64,000 nt of DNA from Blautia sp. (GTDB taxonomy: Bacteria; Bacillota; Clostridia; Lachnospirales; Lachnospiraceae), in assembly GCA_023664455.1 (NCBI GenBank), contig JAMPFM010000003.1, positions 41,610-105,609 on the forward strand. The letters run 5' to 3'. The translations under genes were made by a program, and so were the position numbers. How positions within the stretch are numbered: the stretch's first letter is position 1; every line of letters starts with the position of its first letter. Positions 27,794-37,411 of this stretch are shown one piece after another. The notes under the pieces were generated by a model, which worked only from the letters and a program-made list of their open reading frames with translations, ran no database searches and was not told where the DNA came from.

Positions 27794-29065
27794 ATGACAA
27801 AGTTGGAAGCTCTAGGGAACTGGTTTATCAAACATGCCAAGATTGTCATGCCCGTTGTATTGGCAGTCTGCGTTATAGTTACCGTTGTTATTTCCGTTAA
27901 CGCAAATAAGAAAGAAGCAGAACGACAGGAAGATATTGAGGCAAACAGTACGTTAGAGGAAACAACAAGTGATACAGCCACTGTTCCTGAGGTGGCGCTG
28001 CAGGAAAATACGAACCCGGAAGTCGGTGAGTTAATCAACGCATACTATGCGGCGATGGCATCCGGGGATATTGATACCATAAAGACCTTGGTAAACCACA
28101 TAGAAGATACGGAAGTTTTACGAATCAAAGAGACAAGTAAATATGTGGATTCTTATCCCGCGCTGGAAATTTATACCAAGACGGGTCCGAAGGAAAACAC
28201 CTATCTTGTATATGTGTGCTCGGAATTAAAGTTCAGCGATTATGAAGAGCCGCTTCCCGGGATGAACGTATATTATGTCTGTACCGATGAAAACGGTAAC
28301 TACTACATTCATTTCGATGATGAAAATGAAGATGAAGCTGAATTGAATTATATTCGGAAGGTCAGCTTACAGGACGATGTGGTAGATTTAAATAACAAAG
28401 TTGCAGCCGCCTATAAGGATATGGTGGCGGAAGATGCGGACTTAGCCCAGTTTATTCTCGATTTAAAAGAGGAAATTGAGAAAAATGTAGGCGGCGAGCT
28501 GGCACAGAACGACGAAGCCGATACGACGGAGGAAAATCCCGAAGGAACAGAATCGGATGAAGGAAACGGTCAAGAGGGCGAAACGCAGTCTGGCAGCGTC
28601 GTAACCAAGGTTAAAGCTATCGACGTAGTCAATATCCGTTCTTCGGACAGTGAAACTGCGGATAAACTCGGCAAAGCAGCCATCGGCGACGAATTTAAGC
28701 TGCTTGAGAAAATCGGCAACGGATGGAGCAAGGTAGAATACGAAGGCAAAGAGGCATATATTAAGAGCGAGTATCTGGAAGATATCGAAACGACCACTTT
28801 AGCGGAAGCCGACACGCCGGAAGCGGGCGGTGAAGAAGGCGGCGGAGAGCCGGCAGCGGATACTGCAAGCAGTACAGAGCCTACAGGCACCGTTACCGTC
28901 TTAGAGACCGTCCGAATCAGAAGCTCCGCAAGCGAGAACAGTGAAAAGCTGGGAACCGCTTATACTGGCGAGAGATTAGAACTGCTTATGAAACAGGCGG
29001 ACGGCTGGACTAAAATAAAATATAAAGGGCAGACTGCCTATGTCAAATCCGACTATGTGGAATAA
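27794..29065 (+). CDS. Membrane-anchored protein with two SH3-type domains
   Basis: N-terminal membrane segment (about residues 16-34), an external domain of about 200 residues with an alpha/beta pattern like the nuclear-transport-factor-2 fold, then two bacterial SH3 repeats (each starting V..TVRIRSS-like: VVNIRSSDSE and TVRIRSSASE) separated by acidic Gly/Thr/Glu linkers. SH3 repeats usually bind cell-wall peptide, so it probably acts at the envelope. ATG 27794 has AAAGGAG 8 bases upstream; ATG 27755 (13 codons longer) has a weaker GAGG very close and is the alternative. A strong terminator follows. Confidence 0.8.
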   Translation: MTKLEALGNWFIKHAKIVMPVVLAVCVIVTVVISVNANKKEAERQEDIEANSTLEETTSDTATVPEVALQENTNPEVGELINAYYAAMASGDIDTIKTLVNHIEDTEVLRIKETSKYVDSYPALEIYTKTGPKENTYLVYVCSELKFSDYEEPLPGMNVYYVCTDENGNYYIHFDDENEDEAELNYIRKVSLQDDVVDLNNKVAAAYKDMVAEDADLAQFILDLKEEIEKNVGGELAQNDEADTTEENPEGTESDEGNGQEGETQSGSVVTKVKAIDVVNIRSSDSETADKLGKAAIGDEFKLLEKIGNGWSKVEYEGKEAYIKSEYLEDIETTTLAEADTPEAGGEEGGGEPAADTASSTEPTGTVTVLETVRIRSSASENSEKLGTAYTGERLELLMKQADGWTKIKYKGQTAYVKSDYVE

Positions 29066-29097
29066 CTGGATTAAAAAAGACAAAATATGGAAATCAT

Positions 29098-29129
29098 AAA
29101 GAGTATAGAGTAAAATCTATACTCTTTTT
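29098..29129 (+). terminator. Terminator after the SH3 protein gene
   Basis: AAAGAGTATAG (29098-29108) pairs with CTATACTCTTT (29117-29127), with a T run continuing to 29129. Confidence 0.88.
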
Positions 29130-29166
29130 ATATGCGCAGGCGCGTAAAGAAATCTATCAACGATGC

Positions 29167-29216
29167 GGAAGAATGCAAAGCATTCTTCCCAAGAAAATCG
29201 CGCAAGCGATTTTCTT
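29167..29216 (+). repeat. Two adjacent perfect hairpins, the second a GCAA-loop repeat copy
   Basis: The first hairpin is GGAAGAATGC (29167-29176) with GCATTCTTCC (29180-29189), loop AAA. One base later, AAGAAAATCGC (29191-29201) pairs with GCGATTTTCTT (29206-29216) around GCAA. The second is related to the hairpin at 21083-21106. Both lie just before the ribosome site of the next gene. Confidence 0.8.
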
Positions 29217-29235
29217 GTAGGATTAGGAGGCGGCA

Positions 29236-29667
29236 ATGAAACAGGACGATTTGACAATTTTAAGGGAAGTGCAGAAAAATACGCAGATGGCAATGACGGC
29301 GATAGATACGCTTTTGGATAAGACGACGGACGACGACTTCACATTGAAGCTATCCAGGCAGTCCATCGAATATGCCAGAATCCATAATTCTGCTGTGGAA
29401 AGACTGGTAGAGGAACAAAGCGGACCCTACCGGAACAATCAGATTACGGATATGATGCTGCGGGGCGGCGTCCATATGGGTACAATGCTGAATACGAGCA
29501 CGAGCCATTTGGCGGAAATGATGATACAGAATAACAATAAAGGGTTGACCAATATGTATAAGACCATCAAACACAATGCATTGGCACAGGATATGTCAGT
29601 GGAGCTGGCAAAAGAGCTGATGGATTTTGAAGCGCAGAGCATCGAACAACTGAAAGAGTATTTGTAA
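29236..29667 (+). CDS. Helical protein of unknown function
   Basis: 143 residues, predicted all-helical, no membrane segment. The centre is rich in Met and Asn (TDMMLRGGVHMGTMLN). No family was recognised. Strong AGGAGG 7 bases before the ATG. It stands alone between a structured leader and gdhA. The pattern resembles small helical-bundle proteins found in Lachnospiraceae, but no function can be given. Confidence 0.75.
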   Translation: MKQDDLTILREVQKNTQMAMTAIDTLLDKTTDDDFTLKLSRQSIEYARIHNSAVERLVEEQSGPYRNNQITDMMLRGGVHMGTMLNTSTSHLAEMMIQNNNKGLTNMYKTIKHNALAQDMSVELAKELMDFEAQSIEQLKEYL

Positions 29668-29870
29668 TCTTTGGATGATGCCCTGCGGTAGAATATTTTG
29701 CAGTAGCACTCTACGGTAGAATACTCTAAATTGGCAGCATAACTAGCAGAGGCGGAAGGATAAATTTTTTTTGCAGGATTGTATACAAGAATACCGTTAT
29801 ATTTGTATCATTGTACAATATGTCTAAAAAACAGGCTGAATTTTGTGCAATAAAGCATATAAAATCAGGG
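29668..29870. other. AT-rich intergenic region upstream of gdhA
   Basis: It contains two near-copies of CGGTAGAATACT (about 29687 and 29714) and short palindromes such as ATTGTATACAA-like and ATTGTACAAT (near 29777 and 29812) that could bind a regulator. No gene was seen. Confidence 0.4.
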
Positions 29871-29899
29871 TTGTGGATTTTTCTTTGACATACTATAAT
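29871..29899 (+). promoter_or_regulatory. gdhA promoter
   Basis: TTGTGG (29871-29876), 17 bases, TATAAT (29894-29899). The leader to the ATG at 29983 is about 77 bases. Confidence 0.6.
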
Positions 29900-29979
29900 G
29901 TAACAAGGGCAAGAAGCAATGTGGAAAACAGGCTGACTTGCGAAAGATTTATGTATATTCAAACTAAAGGAGGACATGA

Positions 29980-31329
<1,350 letters not shown>

Positions 31330-31359
31330 AAACAACCTGTTAAGATAGTAAATGATGTG

Positions 31360-31398
31360 GAAAAGTCCTGTAAACATGGAGTTTATGGGACTTTTCTT
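31360..31398 (+). terminator. Terminator after gdhA
   Basis: GAAAAGTCC (31360-31368) pairs with GGACTTTTC (31388-31396), extended inward by GTAAAC/GTTTAT, then TTAT. Confidence 0.8.
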
Positions 31399-31506
31399 AT
31401 AATGTTGATAAGATAAAAGAATTGTCAGAATATTCATAAAGTTAAGAGGAAATGTATGGGATAATGAAAATAGTACCCAAATGAAACAAGGGATGATATA
31501 CTATTA

Positions 31507-31593
31507 ATGTATATACCGTTATATAGAGAGGAAAATGATGCTATTTTTATAGAGAATATTATTCCAAGAGGTCAGGCATATAAAAAATTATAG
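31507..31593 (+). pseudogene. 28-codon open frame, possibly a gene remnant
   Basis: A short frame reading MYIPLYREENDAIF and ending GQAYKKL, directly before the next small gene. No convincing ribosome site. The protein-like composition suggests the end of a decayed gene brought in with the insert after gdhA. No family was recognised. Confidence 0.25.
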
Positions 31594-31601
31594 AGAGACA
31601 T

Positions 31602-31799
31602 ATGGACATGGGCAAAGAGATATTACACGGATTAATAGAAATGATACCTGATGAGGATATTGAAGTATTATATAGGGTTCTTGTAAAGTTTGTTCCGGAA
31701 GTGCCGCTAGAGCCGGATGAGATAGAAGCTATAGAGAGGGCTAATAGAAGCATAGCAGAAAATGGAACGATCCCTCATGAGGCAATAAACTGGGATTAA
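31602..31799 (+). CDS. Small acidic protein, antitoxin-like, unknown
   Basis: 65 residues, helical and acidic (GKEILHGLIEMIPDEDIEVLY, then a Pro/Glu-rich middle and IERANRSIAENG). Such proteins are common beside toxin genes in gut Firmicutes, but no toxin follows here. GAGAG lies 4 bases before ATG 31602; ATG 31608 has better spacing. It lies inside the interval bounded by gdhA and a degenerate gdhA 3' end. Confidence 0.55.
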   Translation: MDMGKEILHGLIEMIPDEDIEVLYRVLVKFVPEVPLEPDEIEAIERANRSIAENGTIPHEAINWD

Positions 31800-31820
31800 T
31801 ATTATTGTAACATAAAACAT

Positions 31821-31880
31821 GTTGCAGCGAGTATCAGCAGAATCCTCAGAAGCGGTTATGAAGGCGCAGGGGGGAGTAAG
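31821..31880 (+). pseudogene. Remnant of a second gdhA 3' end
   Basis: The segment repeats the end of gdhA in degenerate form. A 17-base identity (TATGAAGGCGCAGGGGG) occurs at 31305-31321 inside gdhA and at 31857-31873 here, preceded by GCGAGTATC against GCGAATATC in gdhA. Small insertions and deletions break the frame. It is either a decayed paralogue or a duplication left by insertion. Confidence 0.6.
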
Positions 31881-31992
31881 AAGAGCAATATACCAGATAA
31901 AATGATAAATGACATGAATATAGCATTAGTATTATATAGATACAGATGGTTTTGCTGTATAGGAAATGCTTAATTTGAAAGGGAGCCCAACT

Positions 31993-32208
31993 ATGAACAA
32001 AGATTCTTTTTCATTTATTATATATATGATTCATGCATGCGCAGATAAATGGAATATGATGCCATCGGAGGTTTATTGGAAATTACAAGGTGCGGGATGC
32101 ATTGAAGGCTATCTTGTACCACATTACGATATTCTTCATACACAAAGTACGGGGTATATTGTGGATGATATCAAAGAATATCTGGAAGTGAGAGGTATCG
32201 TAGTATGA
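31993..32208 (+). CDS. DUF3791-type protein
   Basis: 71-residue helical protein with the DUF3791 pattern (IYMIHACADKW, SEVYWKLQGAG, ILHTQSTGYIVDDIKEYL). DUF3791 proteins are typically encoded next to DUF3990 proteins and are thought to be the antitoxin half; that role is inferred. ATG 31993 is used because GGGAG lies 8 bases upstream; a longer frame to 31966 adds nine residues with no ribosome site. It overlaps the next gene by 4 bases (ATGA). Confidence 0.8.
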   Translation: MNKDSFSFIIYMIHACADKWNMMPSEVYWKLQGAGCIEGYLVPHYDILHTQSTGYIVDDIKEYLEVRGIVV

Positions 32209-32684
32209 TTGTATATCATGGAGCAACAGAGATTGTGGAAAAGCCTGACGTAAAACATTCTTATAGGTCGCTGGATTTTGGTATGGGGTTTTATGTAACT
32301 ACAGTCAGAGAACAGGCAGAAAGATGGGCAAGGCGTAAGGCTGCTATTTTAGGTAAGGAAAAAGCGGTTGTGAATATTTATCAGATGGATGATGATACCA
32401 GTAATTTTTTAGTAAAATTATTTGATGAAGATTTAAATGAATGGATTGATTTTGTGTGCAAATGCCGCGATGGGGAAAAAGATTATCTGGAATACGACCT
32501 AATATCTGGCAAAGTAGCAAATGATAAAGTATTTCGGGTAGTAGATATGTATCATACAGGTATTTGGGACAAAGAGAGGGCACTTAAAGAGATTAAAGTC
32601 TATCCTTCCTATGACCAAATTGCTTTCATCAGTCAGAAAGCCATAGACAAGCTGCTTGCCTTTGAAGCTTATGAGGAGGTGTGA
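32205..32684 (+). CDS. DUF3990 protein, ADP-ribosyltransferase-like
   Basis: 159-residue soluble protein of the DUF3990 family, placed by fold among ADP-ribosyltransferases. It opens VYHGATEIVEKPD (the Y-H-G of NAD binding) and continues DFGMGFYVTT, the usual second motif, then EQAERWA. A toxin role is likely given the ATGA overlap with a DUF3791 gene upstream and a macrodomain gene two genes downstream. The catalytic glutamate was not identified with confidence. No signal peptide, so it would act in the producing cell. Confidence 0.78.
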   Translation: MIVYHGATEIVEKPDVKHSYRSLDFGMGFYVTTVREQAERWARRKAAILGKEKAVVNIYQMDDDTSNFLVKLFDEDLNEWIDFVCKCRDGEKDYLEYDLISGKVANDKVFRVVDMYHTGIWDKERALKEIKVYPSYDQIAFISQKAIDKLLAFEAYEEV

Positions 32685-32687
32685 CTA

Positions 32688-32903
32688 GTGGACGAAAAAG
32701 CATTAGAGAGAGTATACCAAGAAAATTTGGAAGAGAGAATAATCGCATACCTGTCCGAAATCAAAAAGATTTCACTAGAAAGGGCGATGGATATTTATTA
32801 TCATAGTACACTGGCGGATAAGATTTATCGTGGAATGGAAGGCGTGCAATATCTTGATTATAAGGTACTTGTTCAGATACTGTGTGAAACGGAGGAACAA
32901 TAA
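32688..32903 (+). CDS. Small helical protein of the DUF3990 cassette
   Basis: 71 residues, helical and charged (EIKKISLERAMDIYYHS, GVQYLDYKVLVQIL). It starts with GTG 3 bases after the DUF3990 gene, with AGGAGG at its end, and stops 1 base before the macrodomain start, so all four genes look translationally coupled. No firm family; similar small proteins commonly follow DUF3990 genes in Lachnospiraceae. It may be a second antitoxin or an accessory factor. Confidence 0.7.
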   Translation: MDEKALERVYQENLEERIIAYLSEIKKISLERAMDIYYHSTLADKIYRGMEGVQYLDYKVLVQILCETEEQ

Positions 32904-32904
32904 A

Positions 32905-33429
32905 ATGGAAACAATCAACGAAACACGCATCATCATGGTAAAAGGCGATATTACCAAAGACCATGACGTTCAGGCGATTGTAAATGCGGCGAATACAAGT
33001 CTGCTCGGAGGCGGAGGCGTGGATGGGGCGATTCACCGCGCTGCAGGACCGGAACTTTTAGCGGAATGCCGTCTGCTGCACGGCTGTAAGACTGGCAAGG
33101 CAAAGATTACAGGAGCATACCGTCTGCCTTGCGAGTATGTCATACACACGCCCGGACCGTGTTGGAACGATGGAAAATCAAGGGAATATGAAATGCTGGA
33201 ATCCTGCTATCAGTCCTGCCTTGAGCTGGCTGTCCAGAACGGGATAAGACGTATTGCCTTCCCTTCCATTTCTACCGGCATCTATCGTTTCCCGTTAGAA
33301 GAAGCGGCACGGATTGCCGTTAGCACGGCGAAAAGATTTGTCGAAGAACATCCGGGAAAGCTGGATATGATAAAGTGGGTATTGTTTGACGATAAGACGC
33401 TGGAGGCCTATAAAAGGGCGCTTACCTAG
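32905..33429 (+). CDS. Macrodomain protein (ADP-ribose-binding/hydrolase)
   Basis: 174-residue macrodomain of the YmdB/MacroD type, which removes ADP-ribose or O-acetyl from ADP-ribose adducts. Motifs: GDITKDHDVQAIVNAAN, GGGGVDGAIHRAAG, and ISTGIYRFP. ATG 32905 with GGAGG 8 bases upstream, 1 base after the previous stop; a longer frame has no ribosome site. Placement behind an ADP-ribosyltransferase-like gene suggests it reverses that protein's modification. Confidence 0.92.
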   Translation: METINETRIIMVKGDITKDHDVQAIVNAANTSLLGGGGVDGAIHRAAGPELLAECRLLHGCKTGKAKITGAYRLPCEYVIHTPGPCWNDGKSREYEMLESCYQSCLELAVQNGIRRIAFPSISTGIYRFPLEEAARIAVSTAKRFVEEHPGKLDMIKWVLFDDKTLEAYKRALT

Positions 33430-33444
33430 AGGGAGGACTTTTCG

Positions 33445-34464
33445 ATGAGTTATGAAACAGAAGGACAATTAATGTCCAAACAAGAGACAAATTGGTTTCG
33501 GGGCATGGCGGCGCTCATGGTGGTGCTGTCCCATTACGCGGAATGGTGGATTCAGATTATGCAGCCGCAAGGACGGATAGAGACGCTTTGTGAAGCAATG
33601 TCGAAGCTGGGAGTTTACGGCGTGGACATGTTTTTTCTTTTTTCAGGCTATGCAATGGTGAAGTCGCTTGGACAGGAAAAAATGAGTTTCCGGTATGTGT
33701 GGAAAAGAATCAAGAATGTATACATACCATATCTGTGCATTGTATGTGCACTGGAGCTGCTATCGGGAGGGTTCACGTCTTTTAACGATTTCCTGCTCTT
33801 TTTAACTGGATATGATTATTGGTATATGTTTGTGCTGTTCTTATTTTATATTGGATTTATTGTGATTTATGCGCTGGTAAGGGTGAAAACGCCGAGGGTT
33901 CTTCTTTTCTGCGTTTTTACCTATGTGATGTCCTATATCCTGTATAGCAAGGGAGTGCAGACATTCTGGTATGTATCCAATATTACCTTTGCGCTCGGTG
34001 TGATTGTAGGGGAATATGAGGGGCAGGTTCGCAGAATCGTGGATAAAACGGCGCTTCCCATGATTATCGTCTGCGGGATTGGGATGATTTTTGTGGTGCG
34101 TTTTGGAATGACAGGGGGCGTAAACATTGGGGGAGATCCCCAGGAATATCAGATATGGTTTCAGATTGGCGCCACGCTGATATGGACGTTACTGATTCTG
34201 AATCTTGCGGCAAAATGCAGGATGAAAGAGAAGATAGGCGCTTTTCTTGGGAAAAATTCATTGTATCTTTATCTGACGCATACTTTTTTCTTCATGCGGT
34301 GTGTAAACAGCGAAGGGTTGGGCAACGTATTGGCGTTTATCAATCATCCTGAACGGATTATGCTGCTGCGGTTTATCCTTGGTTTCCTTACGGCGGTAGC
34401 AGTATCCTTTTTATGCGGGCTGGCTTTTAACGGGCTCTATCGTCTGGGGAAAAAGAAAAATTGA
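33445..34464 (+). CDS. Acyltransferase-3 family membrane protein
   Basis: Polytopic (about ten segments) O-acyltransferase of the OafA/NolL type, 339 residues. It shows the N-terminal pattern WFRGMAALMVVLSHYAEWW with the family histidine, MFFLFSGYAMV, and a late YLTHTFF. Its acceptor may be a wall or surface glycan. GGGAGGA precedes the ATG, 15 bases after the macrodomain gene, so it may be read through from that cassette, but a functional link is doubtful. Confidence 0.85.
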   Translation: MSYETEGQLMSKQETNWFRGMAALMVVLSHYAEWWIQIMQPQGRIETLCEAMSKLGVYGVDMFFLFSGYAMVKSLGQEKMSFRYVWKRIKNVYIPYLCIVCALELLSGGFTSFNDFLLFLTGYDYWYMFVLFLFYIGFIVIYALVRVKTPRVLLFCVFTYVMSYILYSKGVQTFWYVSNITFALGVIVGEYEGQVRRIVDKTALPMIIVCGIGMIFVVRFGMTGGVNIGGDPQEYQIWFQIGATLIWTLLILNLAAKCRMKEKIGAFLGKNSLYLYLTHTFFFMRCVNSEGLGNVLAFINHPERIMLLRFILGFLTAVAVSFLCGLAFNGLYRLGKKKN

Positions 34465-34480
34465 AAAGTTGATAGGAAAG

Positions 34481-34507
34481 TGAAACTTTTTCCGGTTTTC
34501 ATTCGTA
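34481..34507 (+). promoter_or_regulatory. ECF-type promoter of the sigma gene
   Basis: TGAAAC (34481-34486), 17 bases, CGTA (34504-34507), matching the sigma-W-like consensus (TGAAAC and CGTA spaced 16-17). It lies 67 bases before the ECF sigma gene and suggests autoregulation. Confidence 0.72.
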
Positions 34508-34573
34508 TTATTAGCAGGGAGATAATCAAGGACGCCGTGCGCACGATAAAAAAACGGCATGATATGAAAATCT

Positions 34574-35056
34574 ATGACAAGACAACTATTTGAAACTTAT
34601 TTCAAGGAGCGGTATTCACTTGTGTACCGGATTGCTTTTATGCATATGAAAGACCATGCCGACGCTGAGGACGTGCTTCAGGAGGTATTTTTGCGCCTAT
34701 TGAAATATCAGCCGCAGTTTGAAGGCAGCGAACATGAGAAGGCGTGGTTTATCCGGACGACGATAAATATCTGCAAAGATATGATAAAAAGTAAATGGCG
34801 CAGTACAACAATCAGCATGGAAAAGATACCGGAATGTGAGAAAATCTATTTTCAGCTCCCTTACACGAAGGAAGACGAAACTCTGTGGGCGGTTCTGGAG
34901 CTGCCGGAAAAATACAGAAACTGTCTGTACTTCTTTTATTACGAAGGATACTCTATCAAAGAGATAGCCGGAATACTGAAAATTTCGGAAAACACGGTGA
35001 AAACCAATTTAAAAAGAGGCAGGGAAGCCCTAAAAAGCGTTTTGGAAAAGGGATAA
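34574..35056 (+). CDS. ECF RNA polymerase sigma factor
   Basis: 160 residues with sigma region 2 (DHADAEDVLQEVFLRL) and region 4 HTH (YYEGYSIKEIAGILKISENTVKTNLKRG). No anti-sigma gene was recognised nearby: the following two genes lack an obvious anti-sigma zinc domain or membrane segment. The promoter at 34481 fits its own recognition class. It may control the two genes downstream (35151 and 36036). The ribosome site is weak. Confidence 0.92.
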   Translation: MTRQLFETYFKERYSLVYRIAFMHMKDHADAEDVLQEVFLRLLKYQPQFEGSEHEKAWFIRTTINICKDMIKSKWRSTTISMEKIPECEKIYFQLPYTKEDETLWAVLELPEKYRNCLYFFYYEGYSIKEIAGILKISENTVKTNLKRGREALKSVLEKG

Positions 35057-35150
35057 CGCAGAAAGTAGCAAGCTGCAGTAAGGAATTAAGAAACTGCCTG
35101 AGTGCAGGAGTACATGCAAAACTGCAGGTAAGAATCAAGGAGGATGGCAT

Positions 35151-35972
35151 ATGAATGTAAACGGAATCGGAAAACAGGCTTATTATAAAGAGACAGGCGG
35201 ATATCAGGCGAATCGTAAGAAGAGTGGTAACAGTTTCTATGAAAGCCTATCAGAAAACATCGACGGGCGGGAGCAGACGCAGTCTAAGAAAGGCAATGCT
35301 GCAGGAGCTGTCAATATCCCATCTGCAATAGGTCATGCTTATCCTGGCGTGCCGGTATCGGAAACGCAGGGAAGCGAAGCCGTTTCTTCTGGCGCCGTAT
35401 CAACCTGCGAGGCACGCTGCATTACTTATCAGGAAAGCAGTTTCGTAAAGACTTATGCGCTTCAGGGATTTACGCTGATGGCGCAGGTAGATATGCAGGC
35501 GCGGAGTATTTATGTAGAGCAGAGAATGGAAGACGGAACGGTCCAGGGATATGTAGTCGATAGGGATAAGTTAGGAGAGAATCCAACGGATCCGGTTGAG
35601 CGGACGGCGCTGGAAGCATGGGAAGAAACCGTGGAAAAAGAAGCGCAGGATGGAAAGGAATTGACAGTAGAAGAAGCGCTGCTGCAGTTTTATGAATTTA
35701 TTGAAGACCGCATCAAAAACGGACCGCCGAAATACCAGATTGGAAAAGACGAATTTTCGATAGCAGAGTGGGAAAAGCTGTTAGAAAGCATTGACGATCA
35801 GTTAGACGCTATCCGGGAGGAAATGCGGGAACGGATAGAAAAGATGAAAGAACAGATGCTGCAGGCGGAAGCAGGACAGGAACAGGTTCATAAAGAGGAA
35901 GAGGAAGACGTCCGGGAAAAAGAAGAGGAACTGTTAGCGTCACTGTTTCAGGATAAAGGAATACCAGGGTAG
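35151..35972 (+). CDS. DUF6033-like protein
   Basis: 273 residues; opens MNVNGIGKQAYYKETGGYQ, with a soluble middle part and a charged coiled-coil C-terminus (about 200-262). This resembles the DUF6033 proteins of Lachnospiraceae (family name from memory). No signal peptide or membrane segment. AAGGAGG before the ATG. It lies 94 bases after the ECF sigma gene without a terminator, so it may belong to its regulon. Confidence 0.65.
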   Translation: MNVNGIGKQAYYKETGGYQANRKKSGNSFYESLSENIDGREQTQSKKGNAAGAVNIPSAIGHAYPGVPVSETQGSEAVSSGAVSTCEARCITYQESSFVKTYALQGFTLMAQVDMQARSIYVEQRMEDGTVQGYVVDRDKLGENPTDPVERTALEAWEETVEKEAQDGKELTVEEALLQFYEFIEDRIKNGPPKYQIGKDEFSIAEWEKLLESIDDQLDAIREEMRERIEKMKEQMLQAEAGQEQVHKEEEEDVREKEEELLASLFQDKGIPG

Positions 35973-36035
35973 GAATAAAAAGAAAAGATAGAAGCAAAGA
36001 AACAACATGGAATGACAGGAAGAAGGGGCAGGATT

Positions 36036-37259
36036 ATGGGAATTTCAGGAGTTGCATATGCAGATACGTCCGTGGGCGGTACCTATCAGCAGACGAGGGC
36101 TGCGCAGGAAGAAAAGGATAAGAAGTTTACTCTCGGTTTTGAAAATGAGGACGATACTTTAGATAAACAGGAAAAGGTTTCTGCCACTTTGGGGATGAAT
36201 CCTTTGCTGATGGGTACGATGCGGCAGTTAGAAGCACAGCTTACGAGCGGTATCATCGGTCTGGGCGTTTTAGAGGACGGCAGGGCTTATTCGGCGCGGT
36301 ATGCGGCAGATTCTACGGCTGGAAATCCTGTTATGGAAATTTCAGTATGGCGGACGAATCAGAGCAGCGGGGGTAGGACGGATACTTATCAGGTCAGCGT
36401 GAATCAGATAGATCCGTCAAACGCAACCCAGTTAGAGATGTTCGTACTATGCGCCCATGCGGACGTACAGGAAATGGCGGGCTGCTATCAAGGGGCGGAT
36501 ACTTATCAAAAATTGCTGGATTATGCCCAGTACAGTCCAAGCGGTGATAGAAGAGCGAAAAATATCGACGACTTTCTTGGCGTGCAGCGGGACTGGACCG
36601 CAATGGTTTCCGACGCCCGGATTGACAAGCTGGCAGAGCAAAAAGGCATGGACAGTGCGGGCGGCAAGAGATTGCAGGAATTATATGCCACAGTGGCAGG
36701 TCAGAAAGCGGATGGGGAAACAGCCAGGTTAAGCCAGACGAAACTGGAAGAAAAGGCGCTATTAGAAAAACGGCAGAAAGAAGATAGCGGCGTGCCTTAT
36801 TCCTATCTGGCGAAAGATGGAATCATCGAATACAATGGCGTTGTTTTTGTCTGCGACGAAAAGCATAAGGCATTGCATCTTGGGGATACGAGTAATCCTA
36901 AAAATTGTATCCGCATTTCTTTATCCGAGGGTGGCTGTCTGATTGTAAACAGGGATAATCTGAACGATTTGGCGAAAGCGATTGGCATGTTTTCTCCTGA
37001 GGATGTGAAACTGATTTTACAGGCGATTGCGCAGGATGCTAAAGTACAGCAGATGAAGCAGCAGATAGATGATGAAACTTCCGGGATCGGTCTTGCGAAA
37101 CAGACGGAAGAAGAGAATGAAGAAGAGACAGAAAGCATCATACCGGATGCAGAGGATAAGGATATTATGTCAGATGGGAAAATCCTAGAACCTGCTGAAA
37201 AAGGTGTAGAATCGGAAAGAAAAAAACAGAATCAGAACAGGACGGGAAACGGTGAATAG
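36036..37259 (+). CDS. Hypothetical protein downstream of the DUF6033-like gene
   Basis: 407 residues, no signal peptide or membrane segment. The N-terminal part opens MGISGVAYAD; the centre carries a region on EYNGVVFVCDEKHKALHLGD; the C-terminus is acidic and repetitive. No family recognised, though the opening is like that of the FlxA-like protein at 52690 and the DUF6033-like protein (all begin with a short VNG/SGV-type motif). ATG 36036 has AAGGGGCAGG upstream; ATG 36012 is weaker. Confidence 0.6.
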   Translation: MGISGVAYADTSVGGTYQQTRAAQEEKDKKFTLGFENEDDTLDKQEKVSATLGMNPLLMGTMRQLEAQLTSGIIGLGVLEDGRAYSARYAADSTAGNPVMEISVWRTNQSSGGRTDTYQVSVNQIDPSNATQLEMFVLCAHADVQEMAGCYQGADTYQKLLDYAQYSPSGDRRAKNIDDFLGVQRDWTAMVSDARIDKLAEQKGMDSAGGKRLQELYATVAGQKADGETARLSQTKLEEKALLEKRQKEDSGVPYSYLAKDGIIEYNGVVFVCDEKHKALHLGDTSNPKNCIRISLSEGGCLIVNRDNLNDLAKAIGMFSPEDVKLILQAIAQDAKVQQMKQQIDDETSGIGLAKQTEEENEEETESIIPDAEDKDIMSDGKILEPAEKGVESERKKQNQNRTGNGE

Positions 37260-37283
37260 TCTGATAAAGTGAAATGGTATAGA

Positions 37284-37318
37284 AAGCCACGGATAGCGGA
37301 AACGGTCTGTGGTTTTTC
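37284..37318 (+). terminator. Probable terminator
   Basis: AAGCCAC (37284-37290) pairs with GTGGTTT (37309-37315) allowing a G-U pair, with T residues following. Confidence 0.5.
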
Positions 37319-37330
37319 TGTGCTTTTTTC

Positions 37331-37395
37331 TTGAATTTTCCCTTATTGAATTTTAAGATATGATGAAGCTATTGAATTTTTAAGCATTGAATTTT
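37331..37395 (+). repeat. Four TTGAATTTT direct repeats upstream of a promoter
   Basis: TTGAATTTT at 37331, 37346, 37372 and 37387, spaced 15, 26 and 15 bases. The symmetric spacing and the promoter directly after suggest regulator binding. Confidence 0.55.
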
Positions 37396-37411
37396 AAATT
37401 TTTTCGGGGCT

